Assembly: GCA_032622095.1 (NCBI GenBank) | Contig: CP136061.1 | Coordinates: forward strand, 124,260,754 to 124,324,753 | Length of the DNA: 64,000 nucleotides | Direction of reading: 5' to 3' | DNA from: Siphonodentalium dalli | Taxonomy: Eukaryota > Mollusca > Scaphopoda > Gadilida > Siphonodentaliidae | Shown: positions 11,401 to 26,400 of the stretch, piece by piece | Layout of the letters: each line of letters starts with the position of its first letter | Position numbering within the stretch: the stretch's first letter is position 1 | The notes under the pieces: model-generated | What the model was told of the DNA's origin: nothing | The model's input: only the letters and a program-made list of their open reading frames with translations | Databases searched by the model: none | Translations under genes and position numbers: made by a program

Positions 11401-14400
11401 AGTAGTGGTTGGAAACAGAATATGGACAACATACCGATGGGAAGACAGGCATATGTAACCCAGTATGCCCTAAACTCACATTAAGAGTGGGGTTGTAATA
11501 ATTACCTTATCCCGAATGAAGATGTTTGTCAAGTATTCTGCAGGTACATGAAAGTCTGGAAGAGAGCGATCAGAACATTGTCATATTACATCAACTTGTA
11601 AATCACGGCAGGTTTCTCAAACGTCATATAACCCGAAAACATAAATATAACAGAGTAACTAAGTATTTAGAAATAAAATTAGCTTATAATGTTAAATAAG
11701 ATTTACTTTTATATCCACACCAAAATATTCAAATTAAGAACACCCAACAAAGAACTATTTGTAAGACTGACTTACAGAATAATCAAAATTACTAGTAGTA
11801 TATTTTAGAAAACAATTTGACAGAGAAAAAAAACATTTATACTTGCGCAACTAATACATGGGCAATAAATTGTATGTAATCAAATTGATAGATTCCACAG
11901 GAAAAAATTTAACTTCCCCAAAAATGACGACCTTCAATAGACAGCAAATTAAAAGCCTGTTGCTCAGTTAATTCAGTCAGGTTGTACTAATAGAAATTTT
12001 TCTTGGCCTACCTATGTCTTGCGGCCGACAGGGTGCATCAGCCCATGGTGACTGAAACGTGCCATATAATGTTCTAAAAAGAGAAGAATCAAACATAAAT
12101 ATAAAACGATTGTCAGTCTAATATTTATCAAAAAGAAACATACTTAAGCTTTCCATTGATTGAAATGAATTCCATTCAAATAGCATTCAATTAAATTTCT
12201 GTTCAAACTCCACAGTTATCTATATATATAAAAGAGTAGGTTTTGTTTTGCCACCCGAACATGCTGTGATCTACACAAGAATTTCCAACTGACAACCATG
12301 ACATTTAACCTTCAAATAATTGATCTATTTTTTATTTTGTTCAGGATTTTGGCAGGGTGTCGCTTCTCTATATATAGGTAGTTAATCAAATGTTATTAAA
12401 TTTCACATCTTTTACTGTACAATTTACTTTATAGGATTCTCTTGTGTTTTTCTGCCATTTAAATGCCAAATTAGGTTGGTTTTATATGAAAGTCCACAAC
12501 GCAATTTCCTTGCATGGATGATATTCCAAAACAAGTTCATGCACCTGTTATTTTCAGAAAATTGATTTCCATGAAAGCATCATCAGCCAATAATGATAAA
12601 GGCAATTAGGAATATTAATCAACATGGCTGATTAAGTGACAGTCAGTTGTTTTAGATCATATTACTGAAATCTTCTGATTAAGTCATAGTCAAATATACA
12701 TCAACAAATAAAGCCTTAAAGGTACTCACTCTGGAGAATTCAGATTCAAACCAAGTGTCGTCAAGTCAATGCCTGGTGTTAAAGCTACAAGATTTGGGTC
12801 ATTCTCAGCTGCTCTGATAAATGCTAATAAACCAACAATTCCGAACTGATCCATAACCATTCCAGCTGGTATGTTCGAAACTGTACCTGTAAAAATATAA
12901 CGAAGAAATACTTCAGGGATTCTGTTTTAGATTAAACAAGAGGTATGACTGATCTAATGAGACTACGGATACCCCCGCAGTGAACTTTGGCAACATACCA
13001 GATTGTCCAATAGAAAAAGTGTAAGAAATCTGTTAAAATAAGTCCGAGCAATCTCATAATTGCAGGTGCACAGCTTCCCATGGCAAATGATATTGATTCC
13101 AAGTGTGCAAACAAAATTGAAGGAATAAAAGCACGAACAACATGAAGCAAAAAATTTAACAAAAAGGGTAATAACTTTGGTAAAATGCGACCAAACAATG
13201 TTGTAATCACAGAAGCAGTGGTTCCCATGGCGGTAAATATCAGTGCCAATAAATCTTCTAGGAAATGAAGAAATGAAGAAATGAAGCTGCATCTAAAGAT
13301 GGACAAATGCCCAGTCAGAAAGATAAGCATATTCCAGTATACCAAATGCAATGTGTGTCTCACAATGAGGCATATTAATCTAAGGTGGTGTATCCTTTTT
13401 TAAAAGTAAGACCTACATATCAGGGTCATGCATTATGCCAAGGAGCACATGCCCAATGGAGTTTAATAAAAACCCATGGATGCCAGCAGGGACCATTTTA
13501 AATCATGCTTTGAAACTTTTTGACAATGAATAAATTTTGATATGACTGGTTGAAAGTAATTTGGTGTCTAAAACCCAAAGATCACTTTCAGAAAACACTT
13601 CAGTGAGCAACACTACAGAAATAAAATATCTCAAATCTGACAAAACTCTTATCAGGTACAGTAATGCTCTAATTAATCGACTTCTTAACCACAGCAGAAT
13701 TATGGGTAACTTTCAGGATTTAGTCGGAAATATGGCTTGTTGCCATTCATCGGAAAGCTCTCGTCGATTATGAAGCTTGGTCAACTGACCTTACTGAATT
13801 TCTACGATTTTGGTGGATCCTGCAGATTTAGCCATGACATTGGTGTGGTAAAAATGATGTTCAGTTGTTAACTCAAATTGTTATTTTCAACGTCCTTGGC
13901 AGGTCTAAATAATTCAAGATAGGAAATTATCTGCAGGAAGCATTTAACCCTTCCATGACTGGAACTTTCTGGAATTTTGCGAAAACTCTGTGCCATTGCA
14001 TTCTCTTATATAAGAAAATACATTGGCCTAACAACATTTACGGTACCTTGACCTCGTAAGCCAGTACATTCTCTTATATATGCGAGGCTCCCTATGGGAG
14101 ACTTGCGTATATAATAGAATGCACTGACACAGGATCTTTAATGCTGCACCAGCACAGCTCCCATCGTGAAAGGGTTAAGTACCTAGATATTTGAAAATAG
14201 TTCTAATAATGGCTGGTAGAATCATTGCAAACTGACTCCCATCATGATGTCTCTTCTGATCGTTTTACAACAGCCAATGTAGCTGGAATTAAAACATTTT
14301 TTTGAATATATATCTTCTTAAATGTTCCATACTACACAGGGGATCTCATATAGCTCAGATTTGGCGAAGACCACAAAAATTAAATTTGAGAAAACTATCT

Positions 14401-17400
14401 TTTTTTCTTCAACAGCATCGCTTTCGTCACATAACATCACAACTACAGTAATGCCCTCAATAATCGACTCAGATTTAGTCGGAAATATGGCTTGTTGCCA
14501 TTCATCGGAAAGCTCTTAGTGAGTTAAGGAGTCAATTATTTAGGGCATAACATCATCAGCACTCACTAACATCATAGCTAAATCAGCAGGACACACCAAC
14601 ATCACATCTAAATCATCAGGACCCACCAACATCATAACTATATCAACAGCATCCACCATGATTATAGCATAATAGTAAGACCAGTTGACAAGGCTTAGAA
14701 CTATGACATGATAGATTGTGTGAGGTAGGGTGTAGTGTACTAACCATCAGGATGTGTTTGGATTCCTCTCTTTTGACCAGGAATTACTTTGACACCATCT
14801 TTACTCACAGCCTGCTCGTAGCTGCCAGACGCAGACGTCGTCGGCTGACAAAGATTCAAAAGATCAATGTCAAGCTTAAATCAAATGAGAACCATATACC
14901 AAATATAAAAAAATATGTTAAATATAGCTTTATAGTTTATCATCTGAACCTAAAAATTGTGATATCTGAGCCAATAAAGGGGAATAACTACATCAAGAAT
15001 CACCGAACCATGAACATATTCAAAATGGATACATGTTCTCAAATGTGAACCATACATCTAATATAAAGAAATGCTGTTGAATATTTCTCAACTTACTATC
15101 TGGACAACACAAAATTGACAATTCTAAGTCGAAGAGGGGGCAAAACTCCATCAAAAATCATTGGATAGTGACAAAATTTGAAGTTGATCTGCACATTCTC
15201 AATTGTCAACTACATACGAAATCCCATGAAATTCTAACTAATAATGTTGATGTTACGATCTGGACAACCCAGATGGATGGAAGGACATGCTGATTATAAA
15301 AGTCGGGGTACAATCAATATAATTAGAACATTTTAAGCCTAATTCTCAATGTGAGTCCAATGCTTGACTTTTTATGTTGCATCAGGAAAGAGCCTAGAGG
15401 TTTTAAAAGAAGTTACTGCTCCATGTTCAATAATTAAAGAGAAATGGACTGTCAAGCCAGCAAATAGTGTGTCTGTAATCTGAAGAATGAGGTCCCCAGA
15501 GGATGAATTTAGTGATGCTATCCCACAAAGCAGGCTAATGTCACCAAATTCACCCTCTGGGGACCTCATTCTGTATCTATAGTCTCAAATTACCATTGTT
15601 TTTAGTTACTTTTTCCCTTGTGGGAAGTTTCTATATCCCCTAATTTGCAGAAGATAAAATCCATAATCGAGGTGACTAATGGTTGAACATCACCTACTTC
15701 AATAGGGCCGGACGATATTAACGAAAATGAAAAACGCGATTTTTGGAAATTAAAACCGCGGTTAACGATATAATCGGGTTTTTTTTTTTAAACAGATACT
15801 GGAGACTGAAAACAATTTGTCACTATTCGATAGAAACACATCATTGGCATTAATTTTAACAAGTTAACGTTGGGAATAACATACACAACAACTCAACAAG
15901 TGACAACCTCGTGCTCGATCGATATGAAAAGTAAATTCACTGGTTAAATTACGCTATTCGGACAATTTCGGTCCGGTGACTTGACAAATTCTGGTTTATA
16001 CCGGTAATTAGTAAAACCATTATCTCGTCTAGGGCAAAACTAAAACCGTTCCATACTATACAGTATCCTTTTCTAACTCGGTATGTTCTACTATGTTGTG
16101 TAAATATATATATATATATGTTATTCCCGATGACACTCGAGTCGCTTGACAAATGGAAATGTGGTTTACTGACAAGACAAATTTGACAATGAGGGTCAGT
16201 CTTTCAGCGAAGTTCAAACACGCGTCGTACATAATCTTTGGAATTCGGTCAAGCAAGGGCACCATGTATTTTTGGGCGGGTTTGATGCTCTAATTCAATT
16301 AATTGGTTTTAACCAATCGCAGTGAATGATTTCTTCTAGACGAGAAGAGGGCGGTAACTTGGCCCATTGATTATGATTGACGATGCATGTGGATCATTGT
16401 GCTGAAGGAAGATGCGGGGCATAACTGACATTCATCGATCTATCGCCTGATCAGTCATCGATTCATTTTGGTGCATTCTCTTGCAATTAATATTACGCAG
16501 GGAAGTTGGAGGGTTTGTGTAATATTGTGAGCGAAAGGGGGGCCTATTATGGGTTCCCATCCCTACATGTAATTTCGTCAGTCATTCTGGACGTTGTTTA
16601 ATATGATGATTGAATATTGAAAAAATCAGGACACGGGAATTAGTATTGAACGATGATTCTGTACTGAATGAACTGTGTTCTCAATTCTCAATCAACACAA
16701 AATGTGGACCGTACTTACTTGATTCAAGCCCAATGCTCCCTGAGCCTCCCTCTCAATTTAACCCTGTTTTCTTTTCTGTGTGTTTTGATTGCACACGTGG
16801 ATGTTACGCTGGGATTTTAAAACTTTAATAACTCGATTTAGGCTTGAGTTAAATTATTTATTTGTACACGTTTATGATCGGCTGGCACCCACTGATTGAC
16901 GACGATATTACGATTATTTTAGTTTAGACGATATTACTGACGATATTGAAATTTTAACCGGGTATTGTCGATTAATCGGGAAACCGCCCAGCACTATACT
17001 TCAACTGGGGAGATTCAATCTGATCCTACATGTAGGTCTCCCATAGCATTTGAGGCCTAAGCAGAATGAGGTTCCCAAAGGATGAATTTGTTGACTAGCC
17101 CGCCATGCAAGATTGCGTCACTAAATTCACCCTCTGGTGACCTCATTGACATTCTGAAAAAGACACACTATTTGCAGACTTTTGGACTGTTATACAGGAA
17201 GAGTAGAGAAGAAAAACACACTTGTTTCTTAACCGGCTTGTCTCTGTATGATTTATGATACCGCTATTTGAGCCCTCATCTTCTTCAACAAATCTAACTT
17301 CATTGCCAGTTGTTTATTACTGAATAAAGAGTCATGGCCTTATCTCTGAATGAAGATACCCACAATCTTGCGGGTACTATTTAGTACTGAACCCACAGAA

Positions 17401-20400
17401 ATATACAGCTTTGAGATTATGTTTTGTGATTTGGCAACACTGTGTAATCATATCATAAATGATGGTTATTCTTTATTTAAGATGCAACCTGCTACAGATT
17501 TATTAATACTCACCGTTTTTCTTGATGAATCACTAGCACTAGATGAGGGAGGATCTACAATAATAAGCAAGGGTAAATGTATTAAATGTGCATTCACAGG
17601 TTCCATAAAGTGATAACAACTATAAAATTTGTATATCCCTAATTTAGGGCCACAAATGGATTTTATATCTCAAATGAAATATAAAATGAGCTATATGTCT
17701 CACTCACATCCTTATACTGCAGACAATCAGATTCCAATTCTCAATATTTACATAAATAGTCAAGTTTTTAACAATAAATCCTGTTTGTTGGTTGGCAAAT
17801 TACCAAATTGGTCATTAGTGTTATACCCCAAAAATTCAAACCTTCGTCATAGTGTTGTCGGTTTACTTGACCTAAATGCAGTTGGAAGAATAATTGGGCA
17901 AATTTTGTGAAGGTGTAACCATAGACTGATCGATCGATAATTCAGAGGTAGATTATTGGGCTAAGGCCCAAAAAAAAAAAAAACATGTGTGTTTCCTGCC
18001 GAAATTGGGCTGACCTGAACTTTTTTTTTTCAAATTTCAAAAAAAAATAAAACAACACATTTTTTATTTTGTTTAATGCATGTAATTGGCATGTAATCAC
18101 ACCTATATTGCTAACTATATACTATGTTTACATAAAGCAGCAATAATTTTAGATGGAATTTTCAAAAACAATTTACTTCTATCAAAATACATGTCCATTT
18201 GTGGTTGCAGATGAATCCCAATCTCACCAATAAATATGCAGTCTTTAAAACATGCCTTTGGTAATCTTGTTTGTTCAAGTCCCATGTCTTGTGGGAAGAA
18301 GTCTTATCTGTTAGAGAGCAATATACATGTAGAAGACTTTCTATATCAGAATTTAAAGTTCCTCTCCCCAGTCAATCAAGGATTCATAGTGTTCATGCAT
18401 AGTTACTAGTATGTATACAGACAGTATAAAGATGACTGCATGTCTACCATATCAAACACCCTTCTGGGATGGACACTAAAAACGCACATGAATTTATCTA
18501 CTGGTTTGTTTGGGTGTATAAAAGTTACAAGCATGCATATGCCAGTGTGAGTGTGTATAAGAAAATTCAAAGTTGGGGGCAATTTGAATGCTGAGGTGTG
18601 GTACCTCAGTCAAGGTGTGGCCTGTGGTACCATTTTCAGTGTGGTGTGGGACATTATATTTCAATGCAATTGAGGAGCATCTGAGGAACATTTACACCCT
18701 GTGCAATGTGTCTGAGGCGCATGTGAGATATCCTGTCAGTGGAGGTGTGTCTTAGATCCTGAGGTGTATGACCAAATATTTAAGTGAGGTTTGAATTAAT
18801 ATCATACAAGTTATGTTAATATAAAGTCATAGAAAAGCTCTATTATGGTGTTCGTCTTGGGCCTGTTGATATGTCAATATTGTGCTCTGAGGAAGATGTG
18901 CCACCACAATCTAAACTGAGAGAATAATTACAAGAGCTGCATAGTTGAGTGCTTGGGAGGCATTTGTTTATCCACATTGACAATACTTATCATATTATTG
19001 TGCTACATTAACTGTTTACTTGCAATATACATGGACAGCCTTAACACAAGTATAAAGAGTAAGCATTAAAGTACTTCTTAACTGTTCGGGGGAAAAAATA
19101 AAAAAATAGTGCCAAAAAAAAAAAAATCCCTACCTACCTACATGTACCTGGAATATTTTGGCACCGTAATAGGAAACAAATATATATTTTTTTGGCCTAA
19201 CTAACTGTGCTGTATGGTATAATATGTGGACGTTGGAGCACATTTAACTGCTTTGCAGTTCACACAAGGTGCCCAATGGCGACATTACTAAATCATGTTC
19301 GGTGATTGGACAACTGTCAATTGGTTAATGCATTTCATATCCCAATAATACACATCATAACATGAACCAATGTCACATCTTGTTGATCTGGCTGACTAAA
19401 GACTTTAAAAAGTGCAAGATAGAATAACTGGGCATGTTTTTAAGTGCACGGCCATAGAATAATTGATTGATAATTCACAGGTAGAATATTGGGCTAACAT
19501 ACAACGCGGTATGGTATACTAGTAATATCCAAACTGTAGACAGATTTAAAAATAAAAAAATCAGCTGAATTTATAGAAATTAATAATTAAAAAGCTATAT
19601 AATTATAAGAAATAAATGTAGTTAAAGTATGTTTTATTGAGGGGTGTATCACTATGGCCATGGACATTTAGCATGCCCAATGGCCATAAACGCTATATCC
19701 TTCAATAAAACACACTCAAGCTACATTCATTTCTTTAAATAAAACACATCCAACTACATTCATTCTTAATTGCCTAACAGTTTCAGCCATATTGATATAA
19801 TGAGAACATATATTTTCAAGTACCTATTCTTTCTTTTCACAGTGATTTTAAAAGCTCTGTGAAATTTCACGAGTACTCCCCTTGTGAAATTTTACGAGTA
19901 CATTGTACTCCCCTTTGAACTGTTCCATGGTGTGGATTGAAATGTACTCACTTTGTGACCCAGGCAGAGCTGGGAAGTCTTCTTGTTGTATTTGGAATTC
20001 TGTTGTTTGTTCTTGTGCCGGTTTGCTGACCATACCTACTGAATGGAAAACAAATCACCACACCAGTAAAGTGTGACAGAGGGTACACCGTTTCCGGTGC
20101 CCTTGGGGTATTTTACATGTTGTTTCCAACACTTTAGTGAGACAAAGATTCATCACCCACTCAAGACTGAAATGTGTCATTTCCTATTAATATTGGTGAC
20201 ATATTCTCTTGTCTCACCATTAACCTTTTAATGATGCGAGCTGTGCTGGTGCAGCATTAAAGATCCTGTGCCAGCACATTGTCTGATATATGCAAGTCTC
20301 CCATAGGGAGCCCCACATTTTTAAGAGAATGTTCTGGTTTACAAGGTCATGGTAATATTGTCAGGACTATGTATTCTCTTATATATGTGAGGCTCCTATG

Positions 20401-23400
20401 GGACACTCACATATATAAGAGAATGCATTGGCACAGGGTTTTCGCAAAATTTCAGGAGGCTCCAGTCATGGAAGGGTTAAGAAAGAATGACAATTGTTGC
20501 TTTCCTATCTGCACCATTCAGAATGCTGAATGCGAATACATTATCACAGTAATTTTCACTCAATTAAATGGTTATTTCCTGAAACTGTCCAATGTAATTT
20601 AAGCAAGAAAATTCAGAGTATTACCCACTTCAGCACATTAGCAGCCTCAGTAGATTTCCAATGATTACATCAATTTGTCAATATCCTGCATGAAATTGGA
20701 CATTCCAAGGATCACTACACAGTTTGAACTGAAGAGAAACTACATGTACATGTAAATTAGCTTAAAAGCCCATGCAGACAGGGTCGTGAACTGCGAGTTT
20801 TGTGTTTTTGTTAAAACATAAAATTGATTGTCCATCAATTATGTCATACTTCGGGCGTATTGTTTTGTTTGTAAATGAGCCGACGATCAGAACATAATCA
20901 ATCTTTTCGATGAGAAATAAATTTGAATCGACCAGTGTTTATTTGATCAGCCTTGACAGGATAAATTCATTTCTGACACCTTCATCACTCTCCATAATCA
21001 GAAATAGCGCAGCATGCCACGTCCAATTACGTCTCATTCATATTCTTGTGCATGTTGTTTCATCATGATGTGAGCAACTCTTGCAGCACCCCATGTGAAC
21101 GTATAAATGATATTAAGTTTGTTTTAATTCAGTGTCAGGCGTGGAAATTGTGGATAGCAAGTCGCTCGCAACAATGTCTGCACAGGCCTTACTGAAAACC
21201 AAACAAATTGTGTTGTTGACTAACACAAAGAGTGTACATTGATCTGAAGAAAGACATCTATTCCTGCAATCTTACTTCCAATTTGGAAGTAAAAAGATGA
21301 ACGATAGAGATGGCTTTGACATTAAAACTGAACTGTTGGAAGACTTTTGTAACAGTCTATATATTAAAGGTTATGATCTGTTAAGAAATTAATCGGTAAA
21401 AATAATTGTGGCACATTTTTTATACAAAGTGTGATCGAACAGACCTGTTTCCCGTATTCAAATTTCTCATTCATTACTATAATTGGTAGCTATTTTCAAA
21501 CATTTGTTAAACGCATGATGTATTACATCTGCAAACTCAGTAAAAAATGTGTCACTGATACTTTATTGGGTGATTTTAGACAAAATAAACACATGGAATT
21601 TATAAACTAATTTTCATGGACCTCTGTTCGGGTAATAATGACCAGCAAATGAAATTAAGTTTATTATTAAATCCAGAGATAGCCGATGGTATGCTTCGTT
21701 GGCGTATGCCCCAGGAACAAAACAAATTAATTAAATACTATGCACATACATGCTTCAAACAAATATTTGTCCTTAGAAACAGGAAATTGAGTTTGCATGG
21801 CCTAATACAAAAGATGTCTGAATGTTTCAGACTATCCAATGTATAGATGTTCAATTGTCTGGCTTCAGTCAGACTGTGTGTCTGCAACAACTGGGAAATA
21901 AATATTTTACTCAAACAAATTTTCATTTCTTCAAATATGCAGTAGCAGGATGGGGCAAAACTTTCTTTCACATAAAAATGGAAGCCTCGAACCAAAATGG
22001 GCCATGGGTAAATTTGAATTCAATAGTTAGAAAAATTTTCAGACACCAAGATATTACATTGATCGGTATGATACTCGGTGAACAACTGGTATCTCTACAA
22101 ATTCCCAGGAATATACAGTATTGTCCTAAATAATCGACTCCTTAACCACAGCAGAATTATGGGTAACTTTTCAGGATTCAGTCGGAAATATGGCTTGTTG
22201 CCATTCATCGGAAAGCTCTCAATGAGAGCTTTCCGATGAATGGCAACAAGCCATATTTCCGACTGAATGCTCAAAAGTTACCCATAATTCTGCTGTGGTT
22301 AAGGAGTCGATTATTTAGGGCATTACTGTAGGCTATGGCAACACAAATACATCTATAAGAAGATGGAGAACAAACTATTACATGCTATTCCATCCAGTAT
22401 AAATATAGCGTGAAAAAGCTCACATTAATAATTCTCTATTTGAGTATTTAAGCACATCTCAGAAAAATCAAAAACAAAGAAACTGAAATTGTAGTGTGTT
22501 TGATCCCCGAATCTATTTGATCCCCGAAAAAATCTTGGGCAGAATATTCCACACAAGTGATTTAATTATAGAGCTGAGGCAGACTTTATGCTTGTGTTCC
22601 CCTCCCCCAAGAGATTTCCAGCTAAAAATCAAACTGTTTAGCAAATATTTTTAGAAAATTAAATGTTTATATAATAAATAACCACAAGAGCACCGGCAGG
22701 CAGATTTGTATAAAACGCCCGTTGGCCTGTTTTAAATTACATTTCAGAAGATACCTTTGCAGGAGTTATCACCCAAAATAATTTGACAAAGATTATTGGA
22801 CAAATCCCCAAAGCTTATATTTTGAGCCAAGGCAGCCACATACAAATTTACGAAATGATCAAGCAACACCAACTGGATTTATTATTCCAAAAAAAAAAAA
22901 ACATGACCTGTGGAAGTGAACCTATATAATCCATATTCCCCTACATATTATTCATCCTACATTCTAATTCCTTATGTTCAGTAGAACTACATTTATCGGC
23001 CAAAAACGAAAAACAAACAAGATGGACAGATGGACCAAAACCATAAACAGCAATATAAAAAGTAAACACCAGAAATTTCTAACACATTTTTCAACATGAT
23101 GAGAGTAATTTCTCACTCCATTAGTACCTCAAGTGCAAGCAAGCTTGTATTTAGTGTGTCTGCCATTTGCAGAATGAGGTCCTCAGAGGGTAAATTTAGT
23201 GATGCTATCCCACACGGTGGGCTAGCATCACCAAATTCACCCTCTGGGGACCTCATTCTGCTTAGGGCTCATCTACTGGAAAGTATCTATAGTCTCCAAC
23301 TAACAATGATTTTAGTTAATTTGTTGAGTTTCTATATCCCTTAATTTGCAGAAGATAAAATGCGTAATCGAGGTGACAAATGGGTGAACATCACCAACTT

Positions 23401-26400
23401 CAACTGGGAAACTTCAATCTAATCATAGGTCTCCCATATCAGTTTAGACCTGTGCAGAATGAGGTCCCCAGTGGGTGAATTTGGTGATGCTAGCAAGTGG
23501 GCTAGCATCACTAAATTCACCCTGTGGGGACCTCATTCCGCAAATGTCAGACACACTAAATTCAGACTTGAGTGCAAGATGGAGAGTGAAGCTGAGTGAA
23601 GCTAGCTACTATAAAATAGTGCGAGGTTAGTATAAATTTAACAGAAATACGTGAACAAGAGGATGATTTCATAAAATGCTGACAATCGGCTTCCGACATT
23701 CACATATAATACAGAAGAAAAGTTCAGCTCAAAAAACAACACAGAAAGATCAACGTCACTGCAAATTTATACAAGTTTCAGACTGTGTCATTCCATACCA
23801 TATTCTTCAGGTGGCAGTTGTATAAATAAAGTGTAAATGTGAATCCAGGCTGTATATTATACAGTGTAGCTAGTGTAATCAATATATATATATCATAATA
23901 ATGTCTTGGCATACATGTATAGTGCTAGATGCACGATCAGTTTCATTCTGGAGTGGGGCTGTAAACACATATACCATGATTTATGCAGAACTGGCATTTT
24001 CATAGAGTTGTCATACATGCATGCAACTACATCAGGCTTATTAAGGCCACATACATTTATAACACAATAAGAGTTTTAGAGTGATTGATATATCTCTGAT
24101 AATTGAGTTGATATTGATAATGAGTTCATATTTAATTCAGTGCTCCTGACTAATTTTATGAAAATCTTTCTTTTTATTCAGCTTAGCAGCTTAAATAAAT
24201 TTAATGGCCTGGTTGACAAGCCAATCCTACTGGTAATTTTTTTTCTCTCAATATTACTGAATATTGTAATTTTTGTTATAACTTTTCACTTAATTGGTTT
24301 ATGTTCTTGTTGAATAAGTGGTGACAGTGGTGAAGAAAATAGCTCATGGAAGAGTCTCATTTTTGCTTTTACCTTCTTTTCAATTAGTTATACAGTTATA
24401 TGGGAATAAAAACCTGTTTATTTTATAAATTGAGTAAAAGTTATTGTATTCTTATATTTATATACAGTTCTGCTATTTGTCAATTGTTGTGGTGATGCAT
24501 ACATGTAATTATTTTTTTATTTTTCCCCTCCTGCTTCTCCCTTTTTTTAACCCTATTGTTCATGGACCAGACTATTTATTGTTGTGGCTTCATAGAGAGA
24601 TGATCATGAAAATAGGGAATATTCTACCTATTTATTTAAGTACTCCAGAAATTTTGAGAATGCCATATCTGCAAATATTTTCAATGTACAATTACAGATT
24701 GATGATGGCAGTTGGGTGTAAATACATACCATAATTCCTTCCAGGTTGTAGGGGATTAGATGAGGGCGTAGCTGAAGCCCGATTGCCTAACGTAGGAAAC
24801 TCAGACAGATCAAATGCTGGGTGGATACCATCTGTAAACAAGATAGGCAGTTGTTTAACCCTTTCATGACAGGAGCTGCACTGGAGCAGCAATATAGATC
24901 CTGTGCCAGTGCATTCTATTATATATGCGAGTCTCCCATAGGATAGCAACCACATATTCATTTGTATGATAACAAGCAGTCGCAGACGACGGTATCCCCC
25001 GCCGAAATGTGCAGTTGGGGAAGTGCATTCTCAATAATGTTTGCGTTCTCAGTATGTGCTAAACAAGAGGTGGGATTTTGTCAAAAAGCCTGGCTTGCGA
25101 ACTCATTTTAGGTACGAGCCATGTGACATCATCCATTTGCACCAAAAATAATAAACAAAGTCCAATAACTCTGCTGAAAATATCCGGCCGGACCTGGTTT
25201 GCGAACTCGTTCTAGATACTGGTCATGTGAACTCATATACCAAAAATATTTGAAATCCGTTGACATTTGTGGAAATGAGCCCTGTGACGTCGTCCATATG
25301 CACACAAAAAAATAAACAAAGTCCAATAAGTCCGCTTAAAATATCCGGCTGGACCTGATTTGCAACTCGTTCAAGATACTCGTCAAGTGAACTCATATAC
25401 CAAATATCTTTGAAATCCGTTGAGATTTGTGGAAATGAACCCTGGGACGTCGTCTATTTGCTATTTGGTAAATTCGACAAAAATAATAAACAAAGTCCAA
25501 TAATTCCGGTAAAAATATCTGGCCAGACCTGGCTTGCGAACTCATTCTAGGTAATGGTCAGGTGAACTCATATACCACAAATCTTTGAAATCTGTTGACA
25601 TTTGTTCAAGTTATGACACTTACAAATTCGGGACAGATGGACGGACGGAACCCATTTCTATATCCCCCGCAAATTTTCAATTTGGCGGGGGATAATAAAA
25701 AGTTGTGTCTGCTACTCACCATATACCACGCAAGTTGCACTTATTAAATTTCTTTCATTTGCAGATTGATCTGTATTAATTAAATCCGACATTTTTACAA
25801 AACCGATTGTTCTTTCTAACTAGTCACGATTTAAAAATCTCTAATTGCGTAGTTATCAGGGTATACTTACTGTTACTTGTTACCGTGAATTGAAAACATG
25901 TGCACCAGATATGAATAGGTATAGATAAAACTATGCCCAAACTCGCAAATAAATAAGAGATATAGTATTGCCTGTTTTCGCTTAATGTTAATAGACCGCA
26001 ATTTTTTTTTTTTCCAATGGTCAATAAAAAACTTTCATTGTATATGGAATCATTGTGCAGGATGTTATTGTTATTTACATGTACTATTGTTGCTCATACT
26101 ACATTGTTATTGTTTTCCTTTGTCAAGAAAATGTAATATACCTTCAATTTCTCTCAAAATTTGTTCAGAAAATAGTGGCTAAAGCAAATTTAAAGTGGCT
26201 AAAAAAATTGGCATTTGGCTAAAGGAATTTCTGGGCCAACGGGAATACTGATTGGCACAGGGTTTTCACAAAATTTCAGGATGCTCCAGTCATGTAAGGA
26301 TTAAAGCCAAGCTTTCTCCGACTGACAGCACTTCTGAGATCAGCCTCAAAGGACTGAAATAACCAAACTTTTTAATGTTTGGCAACCCACCGCCACAATA

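Noticed and set aside
12932-13363. A 143-codon minus-strand frame with hydrophobic runs resembling a membrane protein
   Set aside because: It coincides with the truncated pearl-like copy at 12941-13270 and shares its repeat peptides (MGTTASVI, MGSCAPAIM).
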